The notes: a model not told the origin generated them from the letters alone. Shown: positions 15,561 through 25,235, numbered from the stretch's first letter. The stretch is DNA of 64,000 bases from an uncultured Clostridia bacterium (GCA_944368925.1 CALVXG010000002.1:172701-236700); one strand, 5' to 3'. Made by a program: numbers and translations.

Positions 15561-18341
15561 ATGAGAAAAAAACTGTTGCTTTTATGCCTGGCCGTTATCA
15601 TGGCAGCTTGCCTTGTTTTCGGCATAACGTCTGTCGCTTTTGCGGCGGAAAACACGAGCGGCTGCACGATTTCGACGGCGCGCGACGACGGGGAAGGGGA
15701 GTACCGTATCCAGCTTTCGGGCGAGGGGATCACGGACGGGTCTTTCGATAACACGAAAGTTCTGATCAATGACAAGACGCTGAAAGCGTGGACGGAGGAA
15801 GGCAAGATCACGCAGGTTTACAGCAGCGGCGAAGCGGGCGCGAATCTGGTTCGCATCGATCTTCCCAACTATGCGGGCGGGATCTTGAATCTGGACGGTA
15901 CGGACACGGTCACGCTACTGGACGGCTTCAAAGTCGGTGCGAACGGGGTCGTACAGACGGGCGATTATGTGCAGACGCTTGCGGAAATGAAAGCGCCGAC
16001 CGTAGACTACGGCTTTGCGGCGGGCGTTGAAATTTCGGACGGCGTCATCACGGCAAGTGTCGGCACGCTTGAATTTACTCCTGTATTTACGGCAGGTTAC
16101 GGAGAGGAAGTGCAGAATGTGGCGGTGAAGCTCAACGGCACGGCGCTCACGGCAGACGAAAACGGCAAGTATGTTGCCGAATTCGGGTACGGTACGAGCA
16201 CGCTGGTGTTCCGTGCGGAAAACGCCGCAGCCCCCAACGCCTTTACGGAAAAGACAATTACGATCAATTATTCCGATCCGATCGTGGAAGGGCCCGTGTA
16301 CGTCAGCGTAGCCGATTTTGCGCGCAACGTTGAGGGCAGACCTGCTTATAAAGATCAGCTCAGCATTCGTTTTTCCAACGTCATTTCTGCGGAAGATCAG
16401 GCGAAGCTGACCCTTTCGATCAACGGGCAGGACCTGACGGCGCTCGGTGCGAATGCCGTCGTGAGCTGGTCGGCGGACGGGCGTCAGGCGGACGTAAAGA
16501 CGCTGTTCTTCCAGGAAGGAAACAAAAATCAGTCGGGAATTTATAAGTATGACGGAACGGACGAAGTGATCGTGGGCGGCGTGACGGCGGAAGCGAACAC
16601 GCTGAAGATCACCTCGGACGGGCAGGTTTACAACGTGACCAGAGGCGAAGAGGAACCCGCGTACAAAGGCGAAGGATATATCGGCGTGCAGAGAGTGGCG
16701 GTGGAGCGCGACCATGAAGGAAAGCAGAAAGACGCGATCCATATTTTCCTGGACGCAGACGCGGACATTCTGGGATCGGCGGCGCAGTCGGAAGGGGTGC
16801 TTTTGTTCAATACGGGCACGATCCTTATCAACGGGTACAATTTGCAGGCATTCTGGGACAAGAACAATTCGACGACCGCGTTCTGGGTGAACACGGCGAG
16901 CCCGCAGTATGTGCGTATCGACGTTTACTATGCGGGGCTTCCCGCCGATATGTGGGATCGCAGCGGTGAGAATACGATCACGGTCGACGCAAGTTTCATC
17001 ACGATGACGGATCTCGGGCTGGGCAAAGGATACGGAGATTACCTGTACGATGCGGCGGATAACGTGGTGTATGCGCCGGGTGAACAGCCCGAAGAAATTT
17101 CGCTCACGCTCAATGAGATGCTTGTTCTCAAAGAGATCGAATCGGGCAACGACTGGATTCAGTTCCGTTTTGATCAGGACGTCTGGACGGAAGCGAAGCT
17201 GAACGTGCAGACCAATACGAAGATTACGGACAATATCGTATTTAATGGCAAGACGCTGACGGAGCTGAAAGGGACGCTTGCCAAGTGTGAGATCCATGCG
17301 GGAGCGGACGGGGCGAACGTGCTGCGCATCACGATTTCCTCGGCGGACGATCATGCGGATCTCAAAAAACTTTTGAATCTGGACGGCACGGACGAAGTTA
17401 CGCTCAAAGCGGGGCTTGGTTTCAACAAATACCAGTGTGTGAAACAGGATATTGCGGTCGGGGGGCTCGATGACGTAACGGCGCCCGTGATCACGGCGGA
17501 AAAGCCTGCGGAAGCGGTGCACGAAGCGCAGTATGAGATCAAATTCACGGTTGCGGACGACTCGGAGTACACGGTTGTCGTAAAATTGGGCGACACGGTG
17601 ATAGAGCCTGCGGACGGGAAGTACACGGTCACGCTGGCGGCGGGCAGCAACACGGTGACGATCACGGCGACGGATGCGTCCATGTTTGCGAACAGCGCGA
17701 CGGAGACGTTTGAAGTGACGTACGAAGCGGTGCCGCAGATCAGTGTGAGCGGCGTAACGGACGGCGCAACGGTCAAGACGGCGGCGCAGAAGATCACGGT
17801 TTCCGTGGATGCGGGGCAGATCGTTTCCGTGAAGCTGGGCGAAACGGTTTTGACGGCAGGTACGGACGGCAAGTATGCGCTCACGCTTGCAGAGGGTGAA
17901 AACACGATCACCGTTGAGGCGAAAAACGGCGGAACGGCCAGCACGCTCACGGTAAAAGTGATTTTGGACACGACGGCTCCCGCGATCGAGCTTTCGGCGA
18001 AAGAGGAGACGGTGGAGTCTGCGGAATATACCTTTACGGTGAACGCGGCGGACGCGGAGACGGTTGTGGTCAAAGTGAACGGTACGACGGTCACGGCGGG
18101 CGAAAACGGATATACCGTGACGCTGGAAGAAGGTGAAAACGAAATTTCCGTTACGGCGACGGACGCGGCGGGAAATATCGGTACGGCAAAGGTTACGGTC
18201 ACGCTGGCGGCGGAAAATACGGAAGGCGGCGGGAGCGGCGCGAGCGGCGGTTGCGGCGGCAGCGTTGCGGCGGTATCCGCGGTCGGTGCGCTCGGCTTGC
18301 TCGTCTGTGCGGTGTTTGTGCTGCGCAGAAAGGCACGGTAA
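15561..18341 (+). CDS. Large surface protein with Ig-like repeats and C-terminal anchor
   Basis: A 926-residue exported protein preceded by CGGAGGAG. Signal peptide of about 30 residues ending SVAFAAE. Several related modules follow, each with a phrase like NLDGTDTVTLLDGF or NLDGTDEVTLKAGLGF, related to the modules of the surface protein at 4945. The last third holds two or three small beta domains of the glucodextranase-B/Ig-like type (VVKVNGTTVTAGENGYTVTL, ISVTATDAAGNIGTAKV). C-terminus: SGCGGS, a hydrophobic helix, RRKAR. Probably a glycan-binding, wall-facing protein of the same utilisation system. Last gene of the operon before the hairpins at 18349-18400. Confidence 0.75.
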   Translation: MRKKLLLLCLAVIMAACLVFGITSVAFAAENTSGCTISTARDDGEGEYRIQLSGEGITDGSFDNTKVLINDKTLKAWTEEGKITQVYSSGEAGANLVRIDLPNYAGGILNLDGTDTVTLLDGFKVGANGVVQTGDYVQTLAEMKAPTVDYGFAAGVEISDGVITASVGTLEFTPVFTAGYGEEVQNVAVKLNGTALTADENGKYVAEFGYGTSTLVFRAENAAAPNAFTEKTITINYSDPIVEGPVYVSVADFARNVEGRPAYKDQLSIRFSNVISAEDQAKLTLSINGQDLTALGANAVVSWSADGRQADVKTLFFQEGNKNQSGIYKYDGTDEVIVGGVTAEANTLKITSDGQVYNVTRGEEEPAYKGEGYIGVQRVAVERDHEGKQKDAIHIFLDADADILGSAAQSEGVLLFNTGTILINGYNLQAFWDKNNSTTAFWVNTASPQYVRIDVYYAGLPADMWDRSGENTITVDASFITMTDLGLGKGYGDYLYDAADNVVYAPGEQPEEISLTLNEMLVLKEIESGNDWIQFRFDQDVWTEAKLNVQTNTKITDNIVFNGKTLTELKGTLAKCEIHAGADGANVLRITISSADDHADLKKLLNLDGTDEVTLKAGLGFNKYQCVKQDIAVGGLDDVTAPVITAEKPAEAVHEAQYEIKFTVADDSEYTVVVKLGDTVIEPADGKYTVTLAAGSNTVTITATDASMFANSATETFEVTYEAVPQISVSGVTDGATVKTAAQKITVSVDAGQIVSVKLGETVLTAGTDGKYALTLAEGENTITVEAKNGGTASTLTVKVILDTTAPAIELSAKEETVESAEYTFTVNAADAETVVVKVNGTTVTAGENGYTVTLEEGENEISVTATDAAGNIGTAKVTVTLAAENTEGGGSGASGGCGGSVAAVSAVGALGLLVCAVFVLRRKAR

Positions 18342-18400
18342 AAAAATAGTCCGCAGTTTCCTGCGGACAAAAGAAGGCGCCGCCGCGGCGGCGCCTTCTT
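18340..18400. terminator. Bidirectional terminator between operon and araC-type gene
   Basis: Two hairpins. GTCCGCAG/CTGCGGAC (18349-18368) has a TTTC loop and, on the minus strand, is followed by seven T, so it serves the regulator gene. The second is a perfect palindrome (18371-18400, arms of 15 bases, centre CGCG) that probably stops plus-strand transcription. Confidence 0.8.
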
Positions 18401-18411
18401 CAATACAAGCG

Positions 18412-19269
18412 TTAAAGGCCGGGAGTCATGTTTTTGCGGTAAGCGCTGGGTGTGATTCCCGTGTATTTCTTGAATTGGTTGATGAAGTTGGATTGGCTGT
18501 CGTACCCGACGAGCGAGGAAATTTGCAGCACCGTGAGGTCGGGGTTGGACAGAAGCCGGCAGGCGTGCTGCATTTTGATGCGGGAAAAAGCGTCGATGAT
18601 GCGTTCCCCCGTGTATTTTTTGAACAGCCTGCAGAGGTGTCCGTGTGAGAAGTTGGAGGCTTTGACCACGTCGTCGAGGCTTCCGCCGATCAGATCGATG
18701 CTGTGCATTTTCTGGATCAGCTCGTTCAGCCAGACGGGATATTGGCTCTGGTCGAAGTACATTTTTTCGATCACGAGCCCCAAAACTTCGCAGACGAGCG
18801 CGCGGTGCAGCATTTCGAAGTAAGGTTTTCTGTCCTCCGTATACATTTCCAGCAGATTGAGCTTGGATTCGAGGTTGGTGCGCTGTGCCGTGGTGAGGTT
18901 GATGACGACAGGGTAGTTGGGTTTGAGCAGGTAATCGATGACTTCTTTCCCGCCGATGTATTCGGCCGCCTGGTCGAGCACGTCGATTTTGATATAGAGA
19001 TCTCTGTGTTCGTAGGGGATGCCGCTTCCTTCGGGGAAGAGGCTGTTGGGGAGAACGCCGTCGAGGATATAGTAATGGAAGTCCGTGGGCCGCACGAAGG
19101 CGAGCTGCCCCGCGACGAGGTCTTTCACGATCCCGTTGCAGTGGTGGTGAGCGGTTCCCTTGGTGAGGAGCACAAATTCCCAAAAGGAATGAACGTGTTT
19201 TTCGGCGCACTGCCAGTGAATACGGTGGGTATATTCGTTTTTCCAATCGTAACAGATGGGTTGCGGCAT
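18412..19269 (-). CDS. AraC family transcriptional regulator
   Basis: A 285-residue regulator. The N-terminal half is a cupin-like sugar-sensing domain (HCNGIVKDLVAGQLAFVRP). The C-terminal about 95 residues hold two helix-turn-helix motifs typical of AraC proteins: SNFSHGHLCRLFKKYTGE and LQISSLVGYDSQSNFINQFKKYTG, ending TPSAYRKN. It lies between the two glycan operons and on the opposite strand, so it is the likely activator of one or both. It has its own promoter at 19298-19326, overlapped by an inverted repeat that may be its operator. Confidence 0.9.
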   Translation of the reverse strand: MPQPICYDWKNEYTHRIHWQCAEKHVHSFWEFVLLTKGTAHHHCNGIVKDLVAGQLAFVRPTDFHYYILDGVLPNSLFPEGSGIPYEHRDLYIKIDVLDQAAEYIGGKEVIDYLLKPNYPVVINLTTAQRTNLESKLNLLEMYTEDRKPYFEMLHRALVCEVLGLVIEKMYFDQSQYPVWLNELIQKMHSIDLIGGSLDDVVKASNFSHGHLCRLFKKYTGERIIDAFSRIKMQHACRLLSNPDLTVLQISSLVGYDSQSNFINQFKKYTGITPSAYRKNMTPGL

Positions 19270-19297
19270 AACAACGCCTCCTTTTTTCTTTTTATTT

Positions 19298-19326
19298 ATT
19301 GTATCACAAAATCAAGATTTTGTACA
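19298..19326 (-). promoter_or_regulatory. Promoter and operator-like inverted repeat of the araC-type gene
   Basis: On the minus strand: TGTACA (19326-19321), 17-base spacer, TACAAT (19303-19298). A perfect inverted repeat ACAAAATC-AA-GATTTTGT (19306-19323) fills the spacer and would block or guide polymerase if bound. No clear plus-strand promoter for the gene at 19343 was found here. Confidence 0.55.
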
Positions 19327-19342
19327 GAGGGTTTGAAAAAGA

Positions 19343-21070
19343 ATGAAGCGTAAAAGTATAATTTTTGCTCTGGCGCTCGGCATGGTGCTATTGTGTTCTA
19401 TTTTGCCGCAGAGAGTATCGGCGGAGACAAAAGGGGAAATTTCGATGAATGCGGCGCCGTCCGTAGTTGCGGAAGCGGCGTCGTATGCGGAGCTGGACGC
19501 GGCATTGGAATACGCGGACGTTCTTCTCTTTTCGGTGGATAAAGAGGGGGCGGCGCGTTTTACGGACGGAACGGCTTGTTCTTTAAAAGACTTATACGTG
19601 CGGTGCGAAGAGGTTGTGCCTGCCGCCCGCGTGCAGACGCAGGAAGAGGCGGAAGCGCTTGCGGCGTTTCTTCTCGAGAGCGGTGCGGAAGATTTTTTTG
19701 TCGTATCCGATTCGGCGCAGATGATCGGGGCGGTGAAGTCGCAATATGCCGTGGTGCGCGGCGTGTACGACGCGAGGGAAAAGGAACTTTCGGGCGATGG
19801 AGCAGGGTATGCGCTGGCGGGTGAAACTTGTGCGGCGCAGGCGCAGGTCGTTCTGCTCGGGGAAGGCGTCTCGCGCGAAGTGACGGAGCAGGTTCAGTCC
19901 CGCTCGGTGCTTGTCTGGGTGTGCGCGGACGATTCCGCGCAGAGCCTTTGGGCGGCGGCGACGGTCGGTTGTTTCGGGATCGTAAGCGGCAATCCCGCCG
20001 CGGCGGTGCAGGTGCTTTCGCAGATGGACGGCGATGCGCTGGCGCGGCCCGCGTATCTTGCGGGACACAGGGGCGACACGGAATCGTACAACGAAAATTC
20101 CGCGGAAGGGGTAAAAGCTGCCTTCCGTGCGGGGGCGACGCACGCGGAAATCGACCTTCGGCTGACGGCGGACGGGCAAATCGTGATCATGCACGACGCG
20201 ACGATCGACCGCACGACGAACGGAACGGGTACCGTTTCGCAGATGACGCTGGAAGAGATCCGTCAATATAAGATCATCGACAACATTATGCTGGCGGGGC
20301 AGTCGGAGATCCCGACGGCGGAAGATATGCTGAAAATTCTCTGCGAAGAGGAATTTGCCGATAAACTTCTGATTCTGGAGATCAAGGACGACAGCGTGCC
20401 GCTTTTGGAAAAAATCGGGGAATTTCTCGCGCGGTATCCGCAGGTGCGGGATCGCCTTCTGTTCATAACGTTTTACGAGGGGTTGCTTTCCGAACTTGCG
20501 GAGCGTTTTCCGGACATTCCGCGCGGGTTTCTGGACAGCTTGTCCGCGGCAGACTTTCTGCAAAGGATGTCGCCCGTGAACGCGTTTATCGACAACAACG
20601 TTGCGTCCGTGCTGGCGTCGGTGGCGAATGCGGAAATGCTGCGCGATTACGGGTATTCGGTATGGGCGTGGACGTACGGCGACGCGGGGTCGCTCGCGTC
20701 GGGGATGCACGCGGGATTTTTGGGCTTGACGGCGGACAATGCGGAAGATTTTTCCGCCTGCATCCGCCGCGTATCCGCGCCGCAGACGCTTTCCGCAAAG
20801 GAGGCGAAGGACGGGTACACGGTCACCGCGACCCTCTACGACGGCACGCAGGTTCCCATGCAGGCGGAGTGGGTGTCCGTATCGGAAAATGCGGGCGTTT
20901 TTCTGGTGAAGGTTGAAGACGAAGACAATTTTCTCACCTTCGGCTACTATACGGAGCCCGTTCTCGTGCAGGGTGCGGGTTGCGCGGGCGAAGCGGCAGG
21001 CGGAATGCTGTTTGTATCGGCCGCCGCATGCTTAGCAGCCGCGGTGCTGTTTTTTGGGAGAAAGAAATGA
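19343..21070 (+). CDS. Surface-anchored glycerophosphodiester phosphodiesterase family protein
   Basis: A 575-residue exported protein: signal peptide of about 27 residues ending RVSAE, an unassigned region, then a GDPD domain from about residue 240 (AGHRGDTESYNENSAEG, HAEIDLRLTADGQIVIMHD, TIDRTTNGTGTVSQMTLEE) carrying the catalytic HR and HD residues and the metal-binding EID. The C-terminus has AGCAGE, a hydrophobic helix and GRKK, the same type of anchor as the surface proteins at 4945 and 15561. It should hydrolyse glycerophosphodiesters, for example from lipid head groups or teichoic acids. The unassigned N-terminal part is unusual. Overlaps the next gene by four bases. Confidence 0.8.
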   Translation: MKRKSIIFALALGMVLLCSILPQRVSAETKGEISMNAAPSVVAEAASYAELDAALEYADVLLFSVDKEGAARFTDGTACSLKDLYVRCEEVVPAARVQTQEEAEALAAFLLESGAEDFFVVSDSAQMIGAVKSQYAVVRGVYDAREKELSGDGAGYALAGETCAAQAQVVLLGEGVSREVTEQVQSRSVLVWVCADDSAQSLWAAATVGCFGIVSGNPAAAVQVLSQMDGDALARPAYLAGHRGDTESYNENSAEGVKAAFRAGATHAEIDLRLTADGQIVIMHDATIDRTTNGTGTVSQMTLEEIRQYKIIDNIMLAGQSEIPTAEDMLKILCEEEFADKLLILEIKDDSVPLLEKIGEFLARYPQVRDRLLFITFYEGLLSELAERFPDIPRGFLDSLSAADFLQRMSPVNAFIDNNVASVLASVANAEMLRDYGYSVWAWTYGDAGSLASGMHAGFLGLTADNAEDFSACIRRVSAPQTLSAKEAKDGYTVTATLYDGTQVPMQAEWVSVSENAGVFLVKVEDEDNFLTFGYYTEPVLVQGAGCAGEAAGGMLFVSAAACLAAAVLFFGRKK

Positions 21071-22752
21071 AACGAGTATGTGCCGTACTGTTGAGCGCCG
21101 CTTTGGCGGTGCTCGGCGGCTGTGCCGCAAAGCAGGACGAATATCTTTCGGCGGACGCGTTTACGCGCACGACGGCTTCCGTTTGCGGTTGGACGGCGGA
21201 CGGGGAATATTTTCACGGCGGCATTCCCGACGAGGGAAAACTGACGGGGATGTTCTATTTTACCTGGCTCGGGCAGCATCCCGATGAGCAGAAGGGGATC
21301 TACGATATCACAAAATTATCCGAAAGCGATCCCGAAGCGATCTGGGATCCGCAGAGCGAGGCAAGTCCCATGAACGAATATCATTTCTGGGGCGAGCCGC
21401 TTTACGGATATTACAATGCCGCAGACCCGTGGGTGATCCGCAGGCACATAGAAATGTTTGTAAATGCGGGCATCGGCTTTTTAGGGTTGGACGCCACCAA
21501 CGGCGTCTTATACGAAGAGGTGTACGAGGCGTTGTTTTCCGTATTGAAGGAATTCCGCGATCAGGGATTTGCCTATCCCCGCATTTGTTTTCTGACAAAT
21601 TCTTCTTCGCGGAATACGGTATTTCGGCTGTATGAACTTTATTATTCAAAGCCGGAATACGACTGGCTTTGGCTTTATCGTGATGGGAAACCTTTTATTG
21701 TGCTTGATAAGGCAGATTTCGATTTTAAAGACCCGCAAATTACGGCCGTTACCGATAAATTTTCGTATCGTCATGTGCAGTGGCCTTATTTTGCACCGTA
21801 TGACGAAGGGTTTCCGTGGATGAGTTACGATTATCCGCAATACAATCATAACGGGATCATGAGTGTTTCGGTCGCACAGCATACGGCGGGTGCGATGAGC
21901 CGTACGGGTAACCGCGGCAGGGGATATAATTATGACAGCGGCCAAAACGAAGAAAGCGGGATTGCTGTTTGTTCCAATTACCGCGGCCAGTGGGAGACCG
22001 CTTTGCAGTCGGAAGGCGTCGATTGGGTCTTTTTGACGGGTTGGAACGAATGGATGGCGCTCAAACTTCCCGATTCGGGCGAGCATGAGGTGTGTTATAC
22101 GGATGCGTTCAACTATGAATTCAGCCGCGACATCGAGCCTTCCCTGCGGGAAGACGGGGATGCGTATTATCTTGAAACGGTGCGCAGCAATCAGAGATTT
22201 CTTACGGAATGTACGGGCGTATCCGCCCTGTCCCGCGGAGCGCTCTTTGTTGAAAGCGACGCGGAAAAATTATACGGCGAGAACAAAGCCATGATCTATA
22301 AGGATCTGCAAGGGGACACCGCGCCGCGCGATTTTGCGGGAGCGGCGGGGGCATTGCGTTACACGGATGACAGCGGCAGGAACGACATCGTGTCGGTCAG
22401 CGTGTCCAACGATGCGAAAAATTTGTATATCCTGGTCGAATGTGCGGAGAATATCACCGCGTATTCGGAAGACTGCTGGCTGAATATTCTGCTTCGCACG
22501 GGCGGAAACGAATATTTGCTCAATGCGCAAGGGCAGGGCGTGTTGCAGGGAAAGTCTGGGAGCAAGGTGTGCGAAAATAAATTGCAAGGCAATCGTTTTT
22601 GGGTAAAAATACCTTATACGTATCTTGAAAACAAAGGCGAAACGTGTGCGTTGCGGGTGATGGATCATGTCGGAGAGGAAATGCTGGGCGTGTATGCGCA
22701 AGGAGACAGCGCACCGCTCGGGAACTTATTTTACGAATATAAATTTGCTTGA
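21067..22752 (+). CDS. GH99/WbsX-like lipoprotein with C-terminal sugar-binding-like domain
   Basis: A 561-residue lipoprotein; ATG at 21067 overlaps the previous stop (ATGA) and gives a clean signal with lipobox LGGC. The first about 380 residues follow the GH71/GH99/WbsX-like pattern: GMFYFTWLGQH, YGYYNAADPWVIRRHIEMF, NAGIGFLGLDATNG and WVFLTGWNEWMALK. The last about 150 residues resemble a CBM9-type beta-sandwich, ending AQGDSAPLGNLFYEYKF. Probably an outward-facing endo-acting glycosidase or glycan-binding protein. The substrate is not evident. The same C-terminal ending recurs in the chimeric pseudogene at 24435-24961. Confidence 0.7.
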   Translation: MKRVCAVLLSAALAVLGGCAAKQDEYLSADAFTRTTASVCGWTADGEYFHGGIPDEGKLTGMFYFTWLGQHPDEQKGIYDITKLSESDPEAIWDPQSEASPMNEYHFWGEPLYGYYNAADPWVIRRHIEMFVNAGIGFLGLDATNGVLYEEVYEALFSVLKEFRDQGFAYPRICFLTNSSSRNTVFRLYELYYSKPEYDWLWLYRDGKPFIVLDKADFDFKDPQITAVTDKFSYRHVQWPYFAPYDEGFPWMSYDYPQYNHNGIMSVSVAQHTAGAMSRTGNRGRGYNYDSGQNEESGIAVCSNYRGQWETALQSEGVDWVFLTGWNEWMALKLPDSGEHEVCYTDAFNYEFSRDIEPSLREDGDAYYLETVRSNQRFLTECTGVSALSRGALFVESDAEKLYGENKAMIYKDLQGDTAPRDFAGAAGALRYTDDSGRNDIVSVSVSNDAKNLYILVECAENITAYSEDCWLNILLRTGGNEYLLNAQGQGVLQGKSGSKVCENKLQGNRFWVKIPYTYLENKGETCALRVMDHVGEEMLGVYAQGDSAPLGNLFYEYKFA

Positions 22753-22770
22753 AAAGACGGAGAGGAGAGT

Positions 22771-24207
22771 ATGAATCGATTGTACGGAGAACCGGAGATG
22801 CGGCGATTGAAGAGCAGGGAGCGCCTGAGCGATGCGCGGTATTGCGCACCGCAGATTTTTGCGGAAGGCGGCGAATGGCCGGGCGACTGGCAGGGCAGGG
22901 CGCTTCTTGCGTTGGCGTGCCATTACAAGATGGCTCCCACGCAAGCGGAGCGTGAGAGTATTTACGGACAGGCGGAGGCGGTTTTGCGGCTTTTGCCCGA
23001 GCGCACGAACGAAGGCGGTTATTTCGGCGAGACGTTCGACGAGAACAACGCCAACGAACAGCTGCTGTCGGGGAATAGCTGGTTTTTGCGCGGGCTGTGC
23101 ATGTGGTATGAGATCACGAAGGACGAGGCGCTGCTTGCGCGGCTGAAAACGATCACCGAATCGCTCCTTTTGCGGCTGATACCTGCATACAAGCGGTATC
23201 CTGCGGGGAAGCGGGAGGAAGGCTCCGTGGACGGGCATTTGCAGAAAAAGACGGTAAACGGGTGGCGGCTTTCGAGCGACGTCGGGTGTGCGTTCATACT
23301 GTTGGACGGCATCACGGACGTATACGAGAAGACGAAAGACGTGCGGCTTGCGGAAGTGATCCGCGTAATGATCGGGGAATTTTGCAAGATCGATTATGTG
23401 AAGAGCCAATGCCAGACGCACGCGACGCTGACGGCGGCGCGCGGGATTTTCCGCTTTTATCGGGTAAGCGGAGAAGTAAAGTATCTCGCCGCGGCAGAGG
23501 AAATTTTCCGACGCTATCGTGAGGAAGGCATGACGGCAAATTATGCCAATTTCAACTGGTTCGGAAAGCCGTTTTGGACGGAGCCTTGCGCCGTCGTAGA
23601 TTCGCTCCTTCTTGCTGTTCAGCTCTTTCGCGAAACGGGCGAATATGGTTATGCACAACTGGCAAACCGTATTTATGTCAACGCGTTTCGCCGTGCGCAG
23701 CGGCCGAACGGCGGCGCGGGATGCGATTCCTGTCTTTGCGAATACACGAAAGAGCTGAAAGTGCTCATGTATGAAGCGTTTTTCTGCTGCACGATGCGCT
23801 ATGCCGAAGGCTTGCTGTGCGTATACGAAAATGCGCTTTACCGTGAGGACGAAAAAGAGGTCTTGCTATTCCGTGAATCGTGTTCGGACAGAGAAATGAC
23901 GGTACGTATATCGAAAAACGGTGCGACGTGGCGTATCGTGACGGAAGGGAATCCCTGCGAAGCGGAGGTATATCTTCCTGCGCAAACGAAATGCGGCAAA
24001 GAGACCGAAGGCGGCTTTGCGCATATCCGCTGCGGCGAAGAACTGACGCTGACAGACGCCGTGCATACCGAAAAGATCGCAGGCGCGGAAGTCGACATGT
24101 GCGGGGACGAAGTTTTGCTCAAAGACGAAAGCGGCAAGGCGGGCGACTGGCAGAATTGTATGTCCGCAACGGAAGAGGAAGTGGGCCGCAAGGTGTGGAG
24201 CATTTAG
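22771..24207 (+). CDS. GH127-like glycosidase (beta-L-arabinofuranosidase-like)
   Basis: A 478-residue protein without signal peptide, preceded by GGAGAGGAG. It is largely helical with repeated hairpins, as in (alpha/alpha)6 enzymes. Near residue 315 lie GCDSCLCEYTKE and near residue 335 AFFCCTMRYAEGL, which resemble the cysteine cluster that binds zinc and supplies the nucleophile in GH127/GH146 beta-L-arabinofuranosidases. A small beta domain follows. It is shorter than typical GH127 proteins (about 600 residues or more), so the assignment is to the superfamily. It would act in the cytoplasm on imported oligosaccharides. Confidence 0.55.
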   Translation: MNRLYGEPEMRRLKSRERLSDARYCAPQIFAEGGEWPGDWQGRALLALACHYKMAPTQAERESIYGQAEAVLRLLPERTNEGGYFGETFDENNANEQLLSGNSWFLRGLCMWYEITKDEALLARLKTITESLLLRLIPAYKRYPAGKREEGSVDGHLQKKTVNGWRLSSDVGCAFILLDGITDVYEKTKDVRLAEVIRVMIGEFCKIDYVKSQCQTHATLTAARGIFRFYRVSGEVKYLAAAEEIFRRYREEGMTANYANFNWFGKPFWTEPCAVVDSLLLAVQLFRETGEYGYAQLANRIYVNAFRRAQRPNGGAGCDSCLCEYTKELKVLMYEAFFCCTMRYAEGLLCVYENALYREDEKEVLLFRESCSDREMTVRISKNGATWRIVTEGNPCEAEVYLPAQTKCGKETEGGFAHIRCGEELTLTDAVHTEKIAGAEVDMCGDEVLLKDESGKAGDWQNCMSATEEEVGRKVWSI

Positions 24208-24362
24208 AAGCTGCCTGTATTTCCCTTATAAAAAGTAGGTGATTTGAAATCATAAATACGATCGGTGTAAAGAAGATCGGCAGGGTGTAAGGTCGTGACA
24301 AAGATCCGCTGATTGAGCGTTAAAGCAATCGTAAAACAGGAAAAATTTTTTCAGAAAAAGTG

Positions 24363-24391
24363 TTTACAGATAAATTTTTATGTGCTACAAT
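24363..24391 (+). promoter_or_regulatory. Promoter before the chimeric pseudogene
   Basis: TTTACA (24363-24368), 17-base spacer, TACAAT (24386-24391) with an extended TG element. A good promoter that now drives a broken gene. Bases 24208-24362 show no gene. Confidence 0.7.
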
Positions 24392-24434
24392 GAAAAAAAT
24401 TTATACAAAAATCGCGTAACGCGGAGGTAGGAGT

Positions 24435-24961
24435 ATGCGAGGATTTGATGTCAACAAGGGTACATATACTTTGACGGAGCGGGAAACGGGAAAAGATTGG
24501 GGAAATTTTATTTTCAACGATCTTTCTTACATTCTGTACGTTTCGCATTTGGGAGACACGAACGCAAAGTATCTGAATCATGATGCGGTGCAGGTGAGTG
24601 TGAATACGGCGGGGAGCAACTGGATCTATGTGCGCGACGAACAGACGGGCAAGTTCTGGGATGTTGCGGGGTATCCGACGATGGCGCCGGTGACAGATTA
24701 CAAGTGTGTGCACGGGCAGAAGTTCACGCAGATAACCTCTGTATGCGAGGGGATCGAGATGTGTGTGACCTATGTATAAATGTGCAGGGGAACGTGATGC
24801 AGGTGCGCGTAAAGCTGTCCGATCTGGGATTGAGCGCAGATGATTTTTATACGCAGTTCAAGGTGACGGACAACGTGAAAAAGGCGAGCGATCCGCTTTC
24901 GTTTTACACGTCGGGAGACAGCGCCCCGATCGGGCGGCTGTCCTACACATACGGGTATTGA
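24435..24961 (+). pseudogene. Chimeric remnant: GH94 phosphorylase start joined to CBM-like tail
   Basis: GCGGAGGTAGGAG precedes ATG at 24435. The first 114 codons match the N-terminus of cellobiose-phosphorylase-type GH94 proteins: a FDVNKGTYTLTER opening, WIYVRDEQTGKFWD, then YKCVHGQKFTQI. After ITSVCEGIEMCVTYV the frame stops at 24779. From about 24745 another frame carries VQGNVMQVRVKLSDLGL and ends YTSGDSAPIGRLSYTYGY, which matches the end of the lipoprotein encoded at 21067-22752 rather than a phosphorylase. A deletion has thus joined the front of one gene to the tail of another. GH94 enzymes are about 800 residues, so most is missing. Confidence 0.7.
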
Positions 24962-25150
24962 TACATATCTTTCGTGTAGCGGTTTTATTGCCGAAAGGTT
25001 TCTCTCTTTGCGTGCAGGTAAATAATTTGGTAGAAAACTGTCGGCTTTGAGCAATGCAAGAGCCTTCAAAGTACAGGAATTCATTCCGTTGTATTTGCCT
25101 TGCAAGAGCACACGGCGGGATACTTTCAGAAAATGATTCCATATTATGCG

Positions 25151-25187
25151 ACAAGGGCGCGCCGATTCGGCGCGCCCCTTGTTTTTT
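25151..25187 (+). terminator. GC-rich hairpin terminator (dispersed repeat)
   Basis: ACAAGGGCGCGCCGA pairs with TCGGCGCGCCCCTTGT (one bulge), followed by TTTTTT. The core GGCGCGCC hairpin recurs at 4496 and 35771. It ends the region after the pseudogene; 24962-25150 is otherwise empty. Confidence 0.7.
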
Positions 25188-25235
25188 AGTCTTATAGTAT
25201 TTAGATAACGACAGCAATTCGATTTGTTAGTGAAT

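Noticed and set aside
15915-19246. Long minus-strand frames opposite the Ig-repeat surface protein and overlapping the araC-type gene
   Set aside because: Low-complexity composition and conflict with well-supported genes on both strands.
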